NCBI GenBank assembly: GCA_030512295.1
Contig: JAULSR010000002.1
Span: 496,001 to 560,000 of the forward strand
Reading direction: 5' to 3'
Length of the DNA stretch: 64,000 nt
From: Bombardia bombarda
Taxonomy: Eukaryota; Ascomycota; Sordariomycetes; Sordariales; Lasiosphaeriaceae
The translations under genes and the position numbers were made by a program. How positions within the stretch are numbered: the first letter of the stretch is position 1; each line of letters starts with the position of its first letter. Positions 55,008-64,000 of the stretch are shown in pieces. A model generated the notes under the pieces. That model saw nothing but the letters and a program-made list of their open reading frames with translations, ran no database searches and was not told the origin of the DNA.

Positions 55008-57896
55008 TCAGGTATTTTGACATGACTTCCCCGGATGGCATCGGCCGTCACATGAAGACTCATTCCCTTTACATTTGCAACCCTTTCCGCATCGCGTTTC
55101 GCAAGTGCATCCTTCCGAAAACCACTACATCAGTTAGCATTGTCTTAGAATAAGACTGCGAATACGTACCTCCACAAGCTCTGAGAACTGACGTAGTTCA
55201 TCCTCGCTACCCCATGGCCAAGCTGGATGCCCTTGAGTCCATAAGGTACGAATCTGGTTGATCTTCCCTAGAAACTCTTTTGCCGGTGCTTCGTTTGTGA
55301 TGTGTGGGTGCTGGATCTCCATCTTCGATAATCTCATGACTTTGAGCATTGCCCGACTATCCCAATGCATAGTCCCTGTCATCAGCACGTCGGTCAAAGA
55401 GAGCGGGGCGTGAAGGTAGGCCTGTGGCTGAACTAAGAGGTACCCAGGACCGAGGTAGATACCCACGCATGGCCCAGCTGGAAGTTCACCTGATTGTGCC
55501 CACTCTAGGATGTCCTCAAGACGTAGGCCAGGCCATCCGGGCCATAACTTCTCGCCATCGTCGCTGAATGTTGTTGTAAGGGTTCCATGATGATCAATGT
55601 GTTCAAGGTGAAAGGCTCCTCTGTTACCGCAGAGCTGGAAGCGCGCGCACTCTGACAGGTCTGAGAGAAGCCGTTCCGGTGCTTTTCCATTCTCTGACTC
55701 CTCTTGAATAGCGTCCAGGATTGTATATGCTTCGAGGCCAGCTAGACAAGATGGTGTCGGATTCTGTTTGTATCCACGAAGATTCAGCAGGTTGATCGGA
55801 CCTCTGCTTTCATCGCGAAACAGAGCGGTTGCGTATCTCGATTCCAGCCGTTCGGGGACAACTAGATCTCCCTCCGCGTCGAAGTCATGGACGTCCAGCG
55901 TAGGTCGCGTTTCTAATATCGTCAGATACCGGTCTAGCTGTAGTCGTTCGACTTGAGTATTCAACTCGGCAGGGATCAGAAGTGGCAAGAGCGGTGTGGC
56001 TTCCGCCAAAATTGACCTCGCCTCCCCGGACGAACAGACAACAAAATGATCAGTGGCTCCCTTCCATTCCCCTGCCAGATACTGGGCAGCAGTAATTGGC
56101 TTGCCTGGCGTACAGCGTCCAAGGATCTCCCCGTATTTTCTGATTTGGGCCTGGAGTCGCGTCTTGGATGCCGGGTTATCGACTGTCCTTATGAAGTCGC
56201 GCGCTGTTTCAATGGCTTCGTTCGCTCTCTTCATGTACTTGGAGATGAGGTTTTCCCACCGTAACTTGGCTTCCAATTCGCTAAGTACCTGGCTGGTGTA
56301 GGGCTGGTCGTAGCCTCGGTGATGTATTGGGAGACCTCCATAGCCGTGCCCGGCTGCTGTAGGGAAAGAGAATGGCTTATCCTCATAGAGCCGTTGCTTC
56401 TTCTGGAGGGGTTCGTATTGGTCGAGGTCAGAGACGCACTGGCCGATGTTGGGGAGTGAGCGTCGTCGGCGAGTTGTTGCCGCGTCTGTAATAGGACCAG
56501 TGTCCTGAACAGCAATGGGCTCCACAGAGTGACTCTTAGATGCCAAAGTCAACAGTGCCTTGGTGAACCTCTGGAGATGCGAATAACATAGTTTCTGAGA
56601 ATCGAATTGCTCTGCAGATCCCACAAGGAGGTCAGACGGGCGATCCAGCAGCCTCAAGAGCGCATCCGGTACTTCCGGGCAGCATCGCTTCCGAAGCAGA
56701 CTTTCGGTGTTGGATGGTCTGGATTGGCGAGGCGTAGATTTGGCGTGATATCCACTACTCAGAGTCTCGCGGTAGGATGGCATGTTTGTGCGTCGGCGGA
56801 GTTGTCTTCCAACGGGTCCTGCCAAGTCGCCTGAGGTGCCATCGCCATCGTCACCGTTACCACTCGCGGCAGTATTTCCCGAGCGCTTCTGTGGCCTTTC
56901 CTTGGTGTTGTCTCCGGGGAGGGAAGAAGCAATAGCGGGAATATCGTCCGCGGAGATGTCGGTGGAATTGGTAGACGAGGAGGTATCGGTGGTGTCGGTA
57001 GCTGGCTGTGCAGAGCTCGTCGCATCGTCGCTGATGTCGTCGGCACTGGCTTCCGCCGAGCCTGGCTGGTTGGCTTCCTCGACTGCGGGTTTGGACGAGC
57101 CCACGCTGTCGATGCTGCTAGTTCCAGTTCCGGGAGCGATGGCATGTGCGATCCGCACTATGAGACCGAATTTGTCGAACCCGAAACCGTCGGGCAGGTC
57201 TTCCACTGTCAGTGGTCGGCAGTGCAGGGCCACCTCTTCAGTGTCGCCCTTGATGACGAAGGGCTCTGTGTGGTCCCAGTCCGCTAGGTTCTCCAAATCA
57301 GTGTGACTGATAGGATTTGCCGAGTCCTCAATCAAGCGTCGCCGGGGAATTTGATGCCGTCGAAGCATAAGGTTGTTCAACTTGGTTATAGCTTCGGGCA
57401 AGTTGGAAACTGTGCGTGCTGCAGTGCGAAGCGTTTCGCAGAACCTGAGCCCTCTAGAAGTCCACTTGTAATGTTGGATCACTTCTCGACCCCAGAGCCT
57501 GCCAACGGCTTTCAGACTTGTAAGGCGCTTAGACTCAGCTACAGCAACGCGAATGAAGCGCTCCCACTCCTCTGTCTCGTCGTCTTTCTGGTTTGTCGCC
57601 GGGACACTGTTCTCCTTGAAAGTTCTGTACGCCGCGCATTCGTCAAGCATGACATGCTCGTACACAGCGATCAGAAGCTGCAAATCGGTATGCCTTCGGA
57701 GCAGCTCATCTCGTGTCCTGGTACAAAGCCGATATTTGTCCGCGTCGGTCTCGTGATGGCGGATCTCTTCCTGAAACCGGGCGATTTCCTTGAGTTGATC
57801 GTCACCCAGCACGAGGGAGTCGTCTCCGAGTCCGTTATCGGGTTCGGTATTGGGCAACCCAACCGTGGCCGGACGCCAAACGAACGCATGCGCCAT
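55008..57896 (-). CDS. JmjC-like protein with C-terminal cysteine-rich (CXC-type) tail
   Basis: Exon 1 (57896-55170) is joined in phase 0 to exon 2 (55124-55008) over a 45-nt intron (GAG|GTACGT..TGCTAACTGATGTAG|TGG). Reading through the intron would end the protein 11 residues later; splicing instead adds 38 residues with nine Cys (WFSEGCTCETRCGKGCKCKG then SSCDGRC and SCQN). The total is 947 aa. The first half is helical and charged, with an acidic Ser/Thr/Asp linker at about 310-400 and a basic RRQLRRRTN patch. Near residue 762 is FHLEHIDHHGTLTTTF, then GEKLWPGWPG, and at about 827 YLHAPLSLTDVLMTG. The HxD..G.K.W..HA order and the 65-residue spacing fit a JmjC cupin. Activity as a demethylase or hydroxylase is inference. 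The start is the first ATG (MAHAFVW). Confidence 0.7.
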
Positions 57897-58310
57897 ATTC
57901 GCAGCAAGCTTCGGTCGTGTCGAAGTGAACAGCACCGGCTGATGGTCGTCGGGTGACCCACCTAACTTTGTGGAAAATCCACAAAACTTGGTGGGTCCGC
58001 CCGGCGCAATCCTATTGGCCTGCCAGCCACGTGTCAACTTCGGCTTGGCACATTCTGTAATACATACTTCTCTGATGACGTCATCGCAGAATCACGAAAG
58101 AGTTGGGGCATTGCATTTGATTGGGCCGAACAAAGGGCCTGGAATAAGGCCAGAAGGACCGGAAACAGGGCCAGTACAAGACAAGAAAGAGGGGCCAAGG
58201 ACGAGAGGGATGGACCCAGAAAAGGCTTAGGGTTGCCGGAAGCTGTAGCCAATGTGGAGGTCGTAGCTGACGCAGTGCGGCCCACACTTACAGGTACCGC
58301 GGCCTGGCTG
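57897..58310. other. Intergenic region
   Basis: Promoter side of the JmjC-like gene. It includes GGGCCGAACAAAGGGCCTGG and AAACAGGGCC, which distantly recall repeat R1. No gene is recognised. Confidence 0.35.
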
Positions 58311-58842
58311 TCACACAGGAAGCACATGGCTATAGTCCTCGATGACCCATTTCAGCCAGCCCTTCCATCGCCTTTCCCAGGAAGTGAAAATCTTCACCCG
58401 TTCAGCCTCATCCATGCAGGCATGTTCCAGACTCCATTCGATAAGCTGTCGCCAGCCGTGGACCGTCATGTCCGCCTTACCTATCATGGCCTGGTAGAAG
58501 TCGTGGGATAGGGTCGACCTGGACAGGTCAGTGGCTATTGACAAGCCCGGGTCGGAGAACTCACCTGAAAAGAGTCCCATTATCACTGCTCACAGTGCAG
58601 TGGACGTTGTTGGCAAGCAGGCCATACATGGAATGCCCGCCCATCCTGGATGTCAAACCCAGAATTTGGTTCGAGATCGGGCACAATTCGAGGCAGACGC
58701 CCCGCCCTTTCATCTGTTTCATGATGTACGGGTGCCACGAGAGCGCAAATCCGTGGCCGATGCGTTTAGCGCCGAGCAGTAAGGCATCTACCAGGTTGCG
58801 GTCCACGTCGGTGCCAACGTCCAGCGTTTCGCGGGAGGCACT
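58311..58842 (-). pseudogene. 3' remnant of an ADGF/CECR1-type adenosine deaminase gene
   Basis: The right-hand part reads ETLDVGTDVDRNLVDALLLG, AKRIGHGFAL, LELCPISNQILGL and CTVSSDNGTLF. After a 46-nt intron (58519-58564, GTGAGT..GTCCAG, phase 2) it continues RSTLSHDFYQAMIGKADM and LIEWSLEHACM to a stop at 58311. These are the C-terminal half motifs of secreted adenosine deaminases: RIGHGF and SDNG contain the zinc and catalytic histidine and aspartates. The N-terminal half and the FHAGE motif before ETL are missing; upstream sequence is unrelated and AT-rich. The gene is therefore 5' truncated and presumably inactive. Confidence 0.75.
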
Positions 58843-59844
58843 CGGGATGATGCAGCGGATCCTCGGCAATGAACATCCATACACGATAACATTAAGGAAC
58901 AATCTCTCTCGAGTTCTAAGGGTGGATTACGTGGCCCGGACATAACTTGCTATGGCTACCAGCCGAGTTCCGGCCTGGTCAGTCGGCTGTATCGAGATGC
59001 ACGGTCGTGATAGGTTGCAGCTTGGGAAGGGTCATTTTCGTACGATTCGACACAGTAGTGAACCGCTGTAGCGTGTCGTCTCACCAACTATAACTTAGTT
59101 TATTTTCTTGTTAAAACTTTGTAAAAGAGAGTTCAAGAGCAATGCGCAACTATATGTCATTTTGTGTTGTAATTTTAGATGATTTGAGTGGTTTTCATTT
59201 GACGCCATCACGACTTGCCTCAAAGCAGGGCCAACTCGGCTCAACTTTGGGTCAAGCCTCAGAGTGTTTGCCATAAGCCAGCGGCAAGGTTACGTAATCG
59301 CCCGCCTTGCACTAGCCACACAAGCCACATTCTATATCAGCCACAGAGGCCTGTGTGAGCCTCGTTTCGCACTAACCGAACCTGTCATTTGCTTTTGATC
59401 TGAGGTACTCATCTGCGTAGCGATTTTGTAAAGATCTGGACACCACAGCAGCCACAAGACTCATAACTATTACTGGCGTAGGAGGGAGGTCTTAAAGCTC
59501 GAATATAATCTTTTTATAAGTATTAGGGGTGATAAGAGCTTGACGGTGGAAGTAGGTTAACGGAACACTTTTCTGCTGTCAATGGAGACGTTCGACAGAT
59601 CAGGCGCGAGGGCGACAACCCTGAGGTAATTTGCTATTAAGATGGGCTTATAATGTTCGAGAATGGCTGGAAAGTACGATCTAATTAAAAGTTTGGCAGA
59701 CTTTAATATGTGTGGAGTTTTTGACACGTTTGAAGTCGAAGTACCTGTCATATTTTTCGGCACGGAGGGTTGTTCGCCATGTAGGGACAGACGTTACCTA
59801 TCAATTTTTCCGGCACGGAGGGTTTTTCGCCACGCAGGGATGGA
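58843..59844. other. AT-rich decayed region
   Basis: Compositionally AT-rich, especially at 59090-59200 and 59480-59760. It ends in a tandem duplication next to a chromodomain scrap. No gene is supported. Confidence 0.45.
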
Positions 59845-59852
59845 CGTTACCT
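59753..59852 (+). repeat. Tandem duplication, period about 52 bp
   Basis: Two diverged copies: TTTTTCGGCACGGAGGGTTG..GACAGACGTTACCT (59753-59799) and TTTTTCCGGCACGGAGGGTT..GATGGACGTTACCT (59805-59852). The second copy leads directly into the chromodomain-like frame. Confidence 0.75.
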
Positions 59853-59961
59853 TGTGAAGTGGAAGGGATTCGACGAGAAGCACAGCACATGGGAGAAGCG
59901 GAAAGACAATGGCACTGATCTTCTCCTGCATATACTGCGCTGCCATTCGCTCAACCTCTGA
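59845..59961 (+). pseudogene. Chromodomain fragment, probably from a retrotransposon integrase
   Basis: The frame reads RYLVKWKGFDEKHSTWEKRK, which is the second strand and aromatic cage region of a chromodomain (YLVKWKG..xxxTWE). The first strand (the aromatic residue before YLVKW) is missing. Chromodomains of this form end the integrase of Ty3/gypsy chromoviruses. No other integrase or reverse transcriptase sequence is visible nearby. HP1-like proteins are the alternative source. The frame stops at 59961, overlapping the 3' end of the Myb gene on the other strand by about 10 nt. Confidence 0.65.
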
Positions 59962-60902
59962 GGTTTCCGTCGACGAATAGTTCGTGCGAAAGAATCCACT
60001 CTTCATTTCTTAATATCCCAGGCTGCCATTTCAATATCTCCCGATACACTCTCTCCACTGCGCGCCACGGAAGCCCCAACTCTTCGGCGATAGGCTCCCA
60101 CATTTCAGCTCTATTCCTACGCCGTCATGTCAACACTGCTGTAATAACGAACGTACGGATAAATCATACTTAACATATAGCCTTGCTATATCCCCAGCTT
60201 TAGGATCATCTAGGATTTTCTTCGATAGGTGATGATAACGCGTACGACAACTGCCTAAACTTCTTTCTGGTAGCGCATCGGATATCGTTTCCCAGTCGAA
60301 TCCTTCATGTGTAAGTTTCATAAGTGTGTCATCTTCTCCTGGCCGCCAAATGTCTCCGCATAATGGGGCGCTAAACTGACCCGGTGTTCCCACAGATGTC
60401 AGCGCTATAGGGGTGTGGGTTTTCTGCGGCTGAGCACTACCTCTATCAGTAGACGTTTTCTGCCGTTGGACCTCATAGTAGAGGAGCATGGGACGCTCTT
60501 GCACAATCTTCACATATATTCTCTCTACCGCCTGCCATGGAGAGCCCCCGAAGTCTTTTGCGATTAACTCCCACATCTGGGCCTTACGCCTATATGACCG
60601 CGTTAGTATCCTCATCATAGAACTATTAAATAGCTATACCTAATATATCGCCTTACTACTTCCTGGGTATTTGGGTCGTTCAGAATTTTTTTTGAGATGA
60701 AGCGGTATCGTCTGCGGCAGCCGTCTCTGGTTCTACCCGGAAGCATCGCCGAAATAGATGGCCACTTCGACGCCTTGCATTTGCCTGTTAGTTCGAGAAG
60801 TTTGGCATCTTCTTCTGGTCGCCACTTGTCTCCGCCTAATCGAATAGAAAGGTGACTCTGAGTTCTTAAATCGGTCGACATCGTAAAAGTACTGTTTAGC
60901 AT
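59951..60902 (-). CDS. Myb/SANT-like DNA-binding protein with two tandem duplicated units
   Basis: Exons 60902-60640, 60589-60170 and 60116-59951. Introns are 50 nt (60590-60639) and 53 nt (60117-60169), both phase 2. The product is 282 aa; a second ATG at 60881 (MSTDLRTQ) is possible. Unit 1 holds DKWRPEEDAKLLELTGKCKA, GRTRDGCRRRYRFISKKILN and, after the intron, RKAQMWELIAKDFGGSPWQA. Unit 2 holds DIWRPGEDDTLMKLTHEGFD, CRTRYHHLSKKILDDPKAGD and NRAEMWEPIAEELGLPWRAV. The first half of each unit is a Myb/SANT helix set (W..EED..L..L.......W..I......R....CR.RY); the second half is another conserved helical module. A role as a DNA-binding regulator is likely, with targets unknown. All exons join without a break although the gene lies in decayed DNA. 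Confidence 0.8.
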
Positions 60903-61077
60903 GCTCCACTACGAGACGACAGAACCTTTGTGGAGGACGTGTTTAAAAATGACCATTACAAGCAGATGTCTAGGGAACAGCATTTGGGGCCCCTCTCCTG
61001 CTGCGGACTGGCCTTATATGACTTTGATCGTGGCACTAAGGGGATTGAACCCGTGGCTTCTAATCCCCGAATGTAAT

Positions 61078-61240
61078 GAAATGCAAAGTCCGACGCTGTA
61101 GAGGCCTCCCAAAGACTCCAAAAAGAGGAGGGTCCAGAACAAGGCCCAAGGGCAGAATGAACACGACACAGGAATGGCCCAAAACAGGGACCTCATCACG
61201 GGATGGCGCGGCAGGATGTCATCCGTTTTCCGACACGGGA
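61078..61240 (+). repeat. Dispersed repeat R1, copy 4
   Basis: GTCCGACGCTGTAGAGGCCT, AAAAAGAGGAGGGTCCAGAA, CAAGGCCCAAGGGCAGAATG and GGCCCAAAACAGGGACC occur in the same order as copy 1. It is followed by GGGATGGCGCG as in copy 1. Confidence 0.75.
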
Positions 61241-61655
61241 GAGTCACGAACTGGTCAAGATGGCCCGGCGCCCGGGTTGCCAAAATTCAACTTAGTCCTG
61301 CAAGGCTGTTGTCAGAATTGTTACAGCAAAGCTGTTATTCTGGTTGTAATGATATAGGCGAATATGATGATTTGACGTTGTTGTTGACGATATCGATGAT
61401 TTAGATGATTCTGATGCTTCTGTTCATGTGCTTGATGGAGGGAGAGGGTCGGTCAGGGCGCCCTGCGCCGGGCATCTTGATGGCCGTTGGGGCTGTCAAG
61501 GGTCGTCCTGCTGACCTAATTTACAGGGCTTAAATCCGACCTTGGATGACAACAGCCGACACACACATCCCAACTAACAGCTACATCGTTCATTCTGACA
61601 GCTGTGCTCGTAGAAAAACAATGTCGGCGCTTTCGGGTATCATCAGCGAAATCGA

Positions 61656-61876
61656 GCTGGGATTTTTCGAGTTCCTCGGATAGACCTCGCTAGCGAAATT
61701 TCTCAGGCTGGGATTTTTCGATGTCCTCGAGCAGACCTCATCAGCGAAATTTCTCAAGATGGGAATTTCCGATATCCTCGAGCAGACCTCGTCAGCGACT
61801 TTTCCCAAGCTGGGAATTTTCGATATCCTCGAGCAGACCTCGTCAGCGAAATTTCTCAAGCTGGGATTTTTCGATT
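61656..61876. repeat. 51-bp minisatellite, four full units plus a partial
   Basis: Units start at 61656, 61707, 61758 and 61809, with a partial at 61860. Each runs from GCTGGGATTTTTCGA-like sequence through CTCGAGCAGACCTCGTCAGC to AAATTTCTCAA. On the minus strand the frame stays open, giving a 17-aa repeat (NPSLRNFADEVCSRISK-like). No start context or domain supports a real protein. Confidence 0.9.
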
Positions 61877-63115
61877 GTTTCGGCTGGCCGCTTCCAGACT
61901 CAGAATTGGCCTTAAGGGTCCCAAAAATGGGACTGAGACCAGAAATGGAGCCCACTCCCTTTGCCAAATGTAGTAACCACTTAAACTTCAGAAATGTCAC
62001 GTGAACGTTAGGATATCTGTGCCCCAGTTTTGGGGCTCCATGATCCTGGGAAATGGACCCAAATCTGGGGCTGCAGGCGGCAGTTCACAGCGCATTCCGG
62101 ATCACTCCGGTCAGGCCACGTGCGCAGAATTGCTGATTCCAAAAATAGCTAGTTTACAGTTTGCCGAATTGCTTCCCAAGGAGTCATGGATCCAGGAAAA
62201 TCTGTCCGAAGGCTCGCGGGCCTGATGCTGGAAAACAAACGATCCAAATGCCGATGGCTGACCGCTGTGGGTTACTGGAGGCGTGTGCACCCTCGAAGGG
62301 TCATACCGGCATTCAAATCGCGTGACAAAGGTTGAGATCCTGGATTTACTTCTTGGCAGTTTTTGCGGGGCGCCTCGGAGTTCATTTTGGGTAGCTAAAA
62401 GAAGGCAAGAACAGCCATGAAAGCATGACAAGCCCTCCGAGAAGAGAAAGAGGTCTGCAAGGAGCAACATCGGGCTCCCGCCCGGCCGAAACGGGAGCCA
62501 GACTGCACACACACGACGATCTCTCCCCCCCTTCCCCACCCAGGGTCGTTTTACGCGCCTCTGCCGATCGCTAAAATTAGCGCCGGAACTCTATTTGGAG
62601 TGCAAAGTCGCAGTGACTTGAAAGTCTCTGTGACGGCTACTTCTCGCTCGCATCGCCATATCAATGTACTGTAGCTATTTTGAGAAGGGAACCGTTTCTG
62701 GCGTTTGGAAGGCCTCCCACGGTTTTTGAACAAGGACATGGCCATTTCCACCACATGAATGGGCTCGCCGACTGGCTGGCCACTCTTCCACACCACCAGA
62801 GAATACAGTACAACGTTCCTCCATTCGGGCTGAACCCGGGGTCACTGGGGCCCCAGCGAAAAGCCAATGGCCCTTTCAGCAGGCTAGGGCAGCTACGACC
62901 GGAATTTGGGATTATGCGAACCAGTCCCCTGTTGCATTTTGGCGGGGCCTTGCAAGAGGTTGCTCACCGGAGGTTCCCCACAAGGGTCGCGGGGACAGTG
63001 ATTCTAGGCCCAACACCGGAGACTGCACAAGTCTTGTACTGGGATCTTTGCAGTCTGCTAAGCCAGTTAACAGTAATTGGGTTAGATTTGGTGGACGAAA
63101 CATCGTTTGCAACTA

Positions 63116-63645
63116 CTAAATAATCTCGTACAGAACGCGAAACTCAATGCATTCCTTCCCGCCAACATTAATGAAAGTACCGCTGTCAACCAGCATTCCC
63201 TTAAATGGGCCAGCAAACTTTCGTGCGTATTGAGTACCATTATGAAGTCCAGTATTCTGTGGTGTATTAGGAAGTGTAGGTGGTTCGCTGGATGTAGTAG
63301 GCTGTGGTTGCAGTTTGGTCGGATGAGTCTGACAGCGTACCTCTGTCCCTGTCGTTCCACCTGCGTTTTGGATGGAAAGTTTGTCATCGGAACTAGCTGT
63401 GCTGCCGCAATGAATGTTCGCTTTTTGCCATATATCTAGTTCACAAAGACTGGACATCGTATGAGGGTGATGTGGGCCAAGTACTTGCTGGCTGAGCTGG
63501 ACGCAATGGCGCATCAAGTCCAATGCGTCATGACGACCTTGGCCTTTCCAAGTACAAGCAAGATTGTTAATGCCGGTCAGCGTGTCAGGGTGCTCCGGCC
63601 CCAGCACTCTCAAGCGGATCTCACAAGCGTACCGATCCTTCCCAG
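63116..63645 (-). pseudogene. C-terminal remnant of a TPR (NLR-type) gene
   Basis: Near the right end it reads CEIRLRVLGPEHPDTLTGIN, NLACTWKGQGRHDALDLMRH and CVQLSQQVLGPHHPHTMSSL: two kinesin-light-chain-like TPR units as in the C-terminal repeats of fungal NB-ARC/TPR proteins. The tail continues polar (Thr/Pro/Gln-rich) and ends with DSGTFINVGGKECIEFRVLY before a stop at 63116. Upstream similarity ends at about 63645, where LINE sequence begins on the other strand, so the nucleotide-binding domain and start are missing. The relation to NLR proteins is inference, since no NB-ARC sequence is present. Confidence 0.6.
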
Positions 63646-63647
63646 GC

Positions 63648-64000
63648 TGCGTGATCCACGTGTGCCTTGACAACACCGCAGTCATACGAGGGCTCACGGG
63701 GGAAATACCAGAAAGCTCGCAAGACGCGTTCATAGTATTCCAAAGACTGGCCACCATTGCCGCGGTCCAGGTACACTGGGTCCCTGGCCACGAAGGCATC
63801 GAGGGGAATGAGGAAGCGGACCGCTTGGCGAAAGAAGGAGCCGCCCTCCCTCCGGACAACACGCTCAAGCCCACCCTCGCAGGGGTTCGCCACATCACGC
63901 GCACCAAAACAAGCGAACAGTTCTCAGAGTGGTGGGAGCAGAAGCTCGCCGTACGACAGAGATACGATAAGCTTGGTTTCAAAGCCGCAACACTCAGATG
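63648..64000 (+). mobile_element. LINE (non-LTR retrotransposon) RNase H region, 5' truncated, runs off the window
   Basis: An open frame to the window end reads CVIHVCLDNTAVIRGLTGEI, SSQDAFIVFQRLATIAAV, HWVPGHEGIEGNEEADRLAK and then HITRTKTSEQFSEWWEQK. This is the RNase H domain at the end of ORF2 of Tad1-like fungal LINEs, with catalytic Asp in LDNT and the HxxxxNEEAD block. Reverse transcriptase, which should lie upstream, is absent: the left side is the TPR remnant in opposite orientation. A 5'-truncated insertion is the simplest reading. The 3' end lies beyond the window. Confidence 0.85.

Larger units (their letters stand above)
60903..63115. other. Repeat-bearing region without supported genes
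   Basis: Contains R1 copy 4, the 51-bp minisatellite and otherwise unrecognised sequence between 61.9 and 63.1 kb. Confidence 0.4.

Noticed and set aside
61656..61876. CRISPR-like array
   Set aside because: Direct head-to-tail 51-bp repeats without unique spacers in a eukaryotic genome; a minisatellite.
61590..62000. 136-aa minus-strand frame through the minisatellite
   Set aside because: Open because the period is a multiple of three; no start context or domain.

Overview
The window is nuclear DNA of a filamentous ascomycete (Pezizomycotina, most likely a Sordariomycete). Genes are split by short introns of 44-179 nt with GT..CTAAC/CTGAC..AG signals. Coding sequence is strongly GC-rich at third positions, there are two nuclear tRNA genes, and the gene set is typical: ERG6, PDB1, SLT11, zuotin, MZM1, an AA9 polysaccharide monooxygenase and a tyrosinase. 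I assign no species.

Layout. About 2.3-32.6 kb is a conserved chromosomal segment: a BTB-like protein, a conserved hypothetical protein with a GC-AG intron, a cysA/cys2-type serine O-acyltransferase, a short-chain dehydrogenase, a stand-alone alanyl-tRNA editing protein whose first exon is only the ATG, tRNA-Thr(AGT), a methyltransferase, an AA9 LPMO, a single-pass membrane protein, PDB1, ERG6, the splicing factor SLT11, the complex III assembly factor MZM1, zuotin, tRNA-Ile(AAT) with an intron, and a five-exon tyrosinase. The exon structures given here were worked out by reading splice sites against family conservation and frame continuity.

From about 32.6 kb the character changes. A gene-empty stretch of 5.7 kb ends in a pyrimidine-rich minisatellite, and an accessory region follows to the window end. 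It holds a FunK1 kinase, a ruined PD-(D/E)XK-like gene, an APH-like kinase, a C2H2-like protein, hypothetical genes sharing a DAPILxxLNFP motif, a BCS1-like AAA ATPase, a JmjC-like protein with a spliced cysteine-rich tail, an adenosine-deaminase remnant, a chromodomain scrap, a Myb/SANT gene made of two duplicated units, a 51-bp minisatellite, and finally a TPR-gene remnant abutting the RNase H end of a LINE. At least two dispersed repeat families are scattered through 41-61 kb.

The most consequential observation is technical. Four otherwise conserved genes (SDR, methyltransferase, SLT11, APH-like kinase) are broken at five places, and every break is repaired by adding one G to a G-run on the coding strand. 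This looks like systematic homopolymer under-calling in the assembly, not gene death. The most interesting biological candidates are the JmjC-plus-cysteine-rich protein, the duplicated Myb unit with introns at matching codons, and the accessory block that keeps intact regulatory-type genes among wrecked ones.
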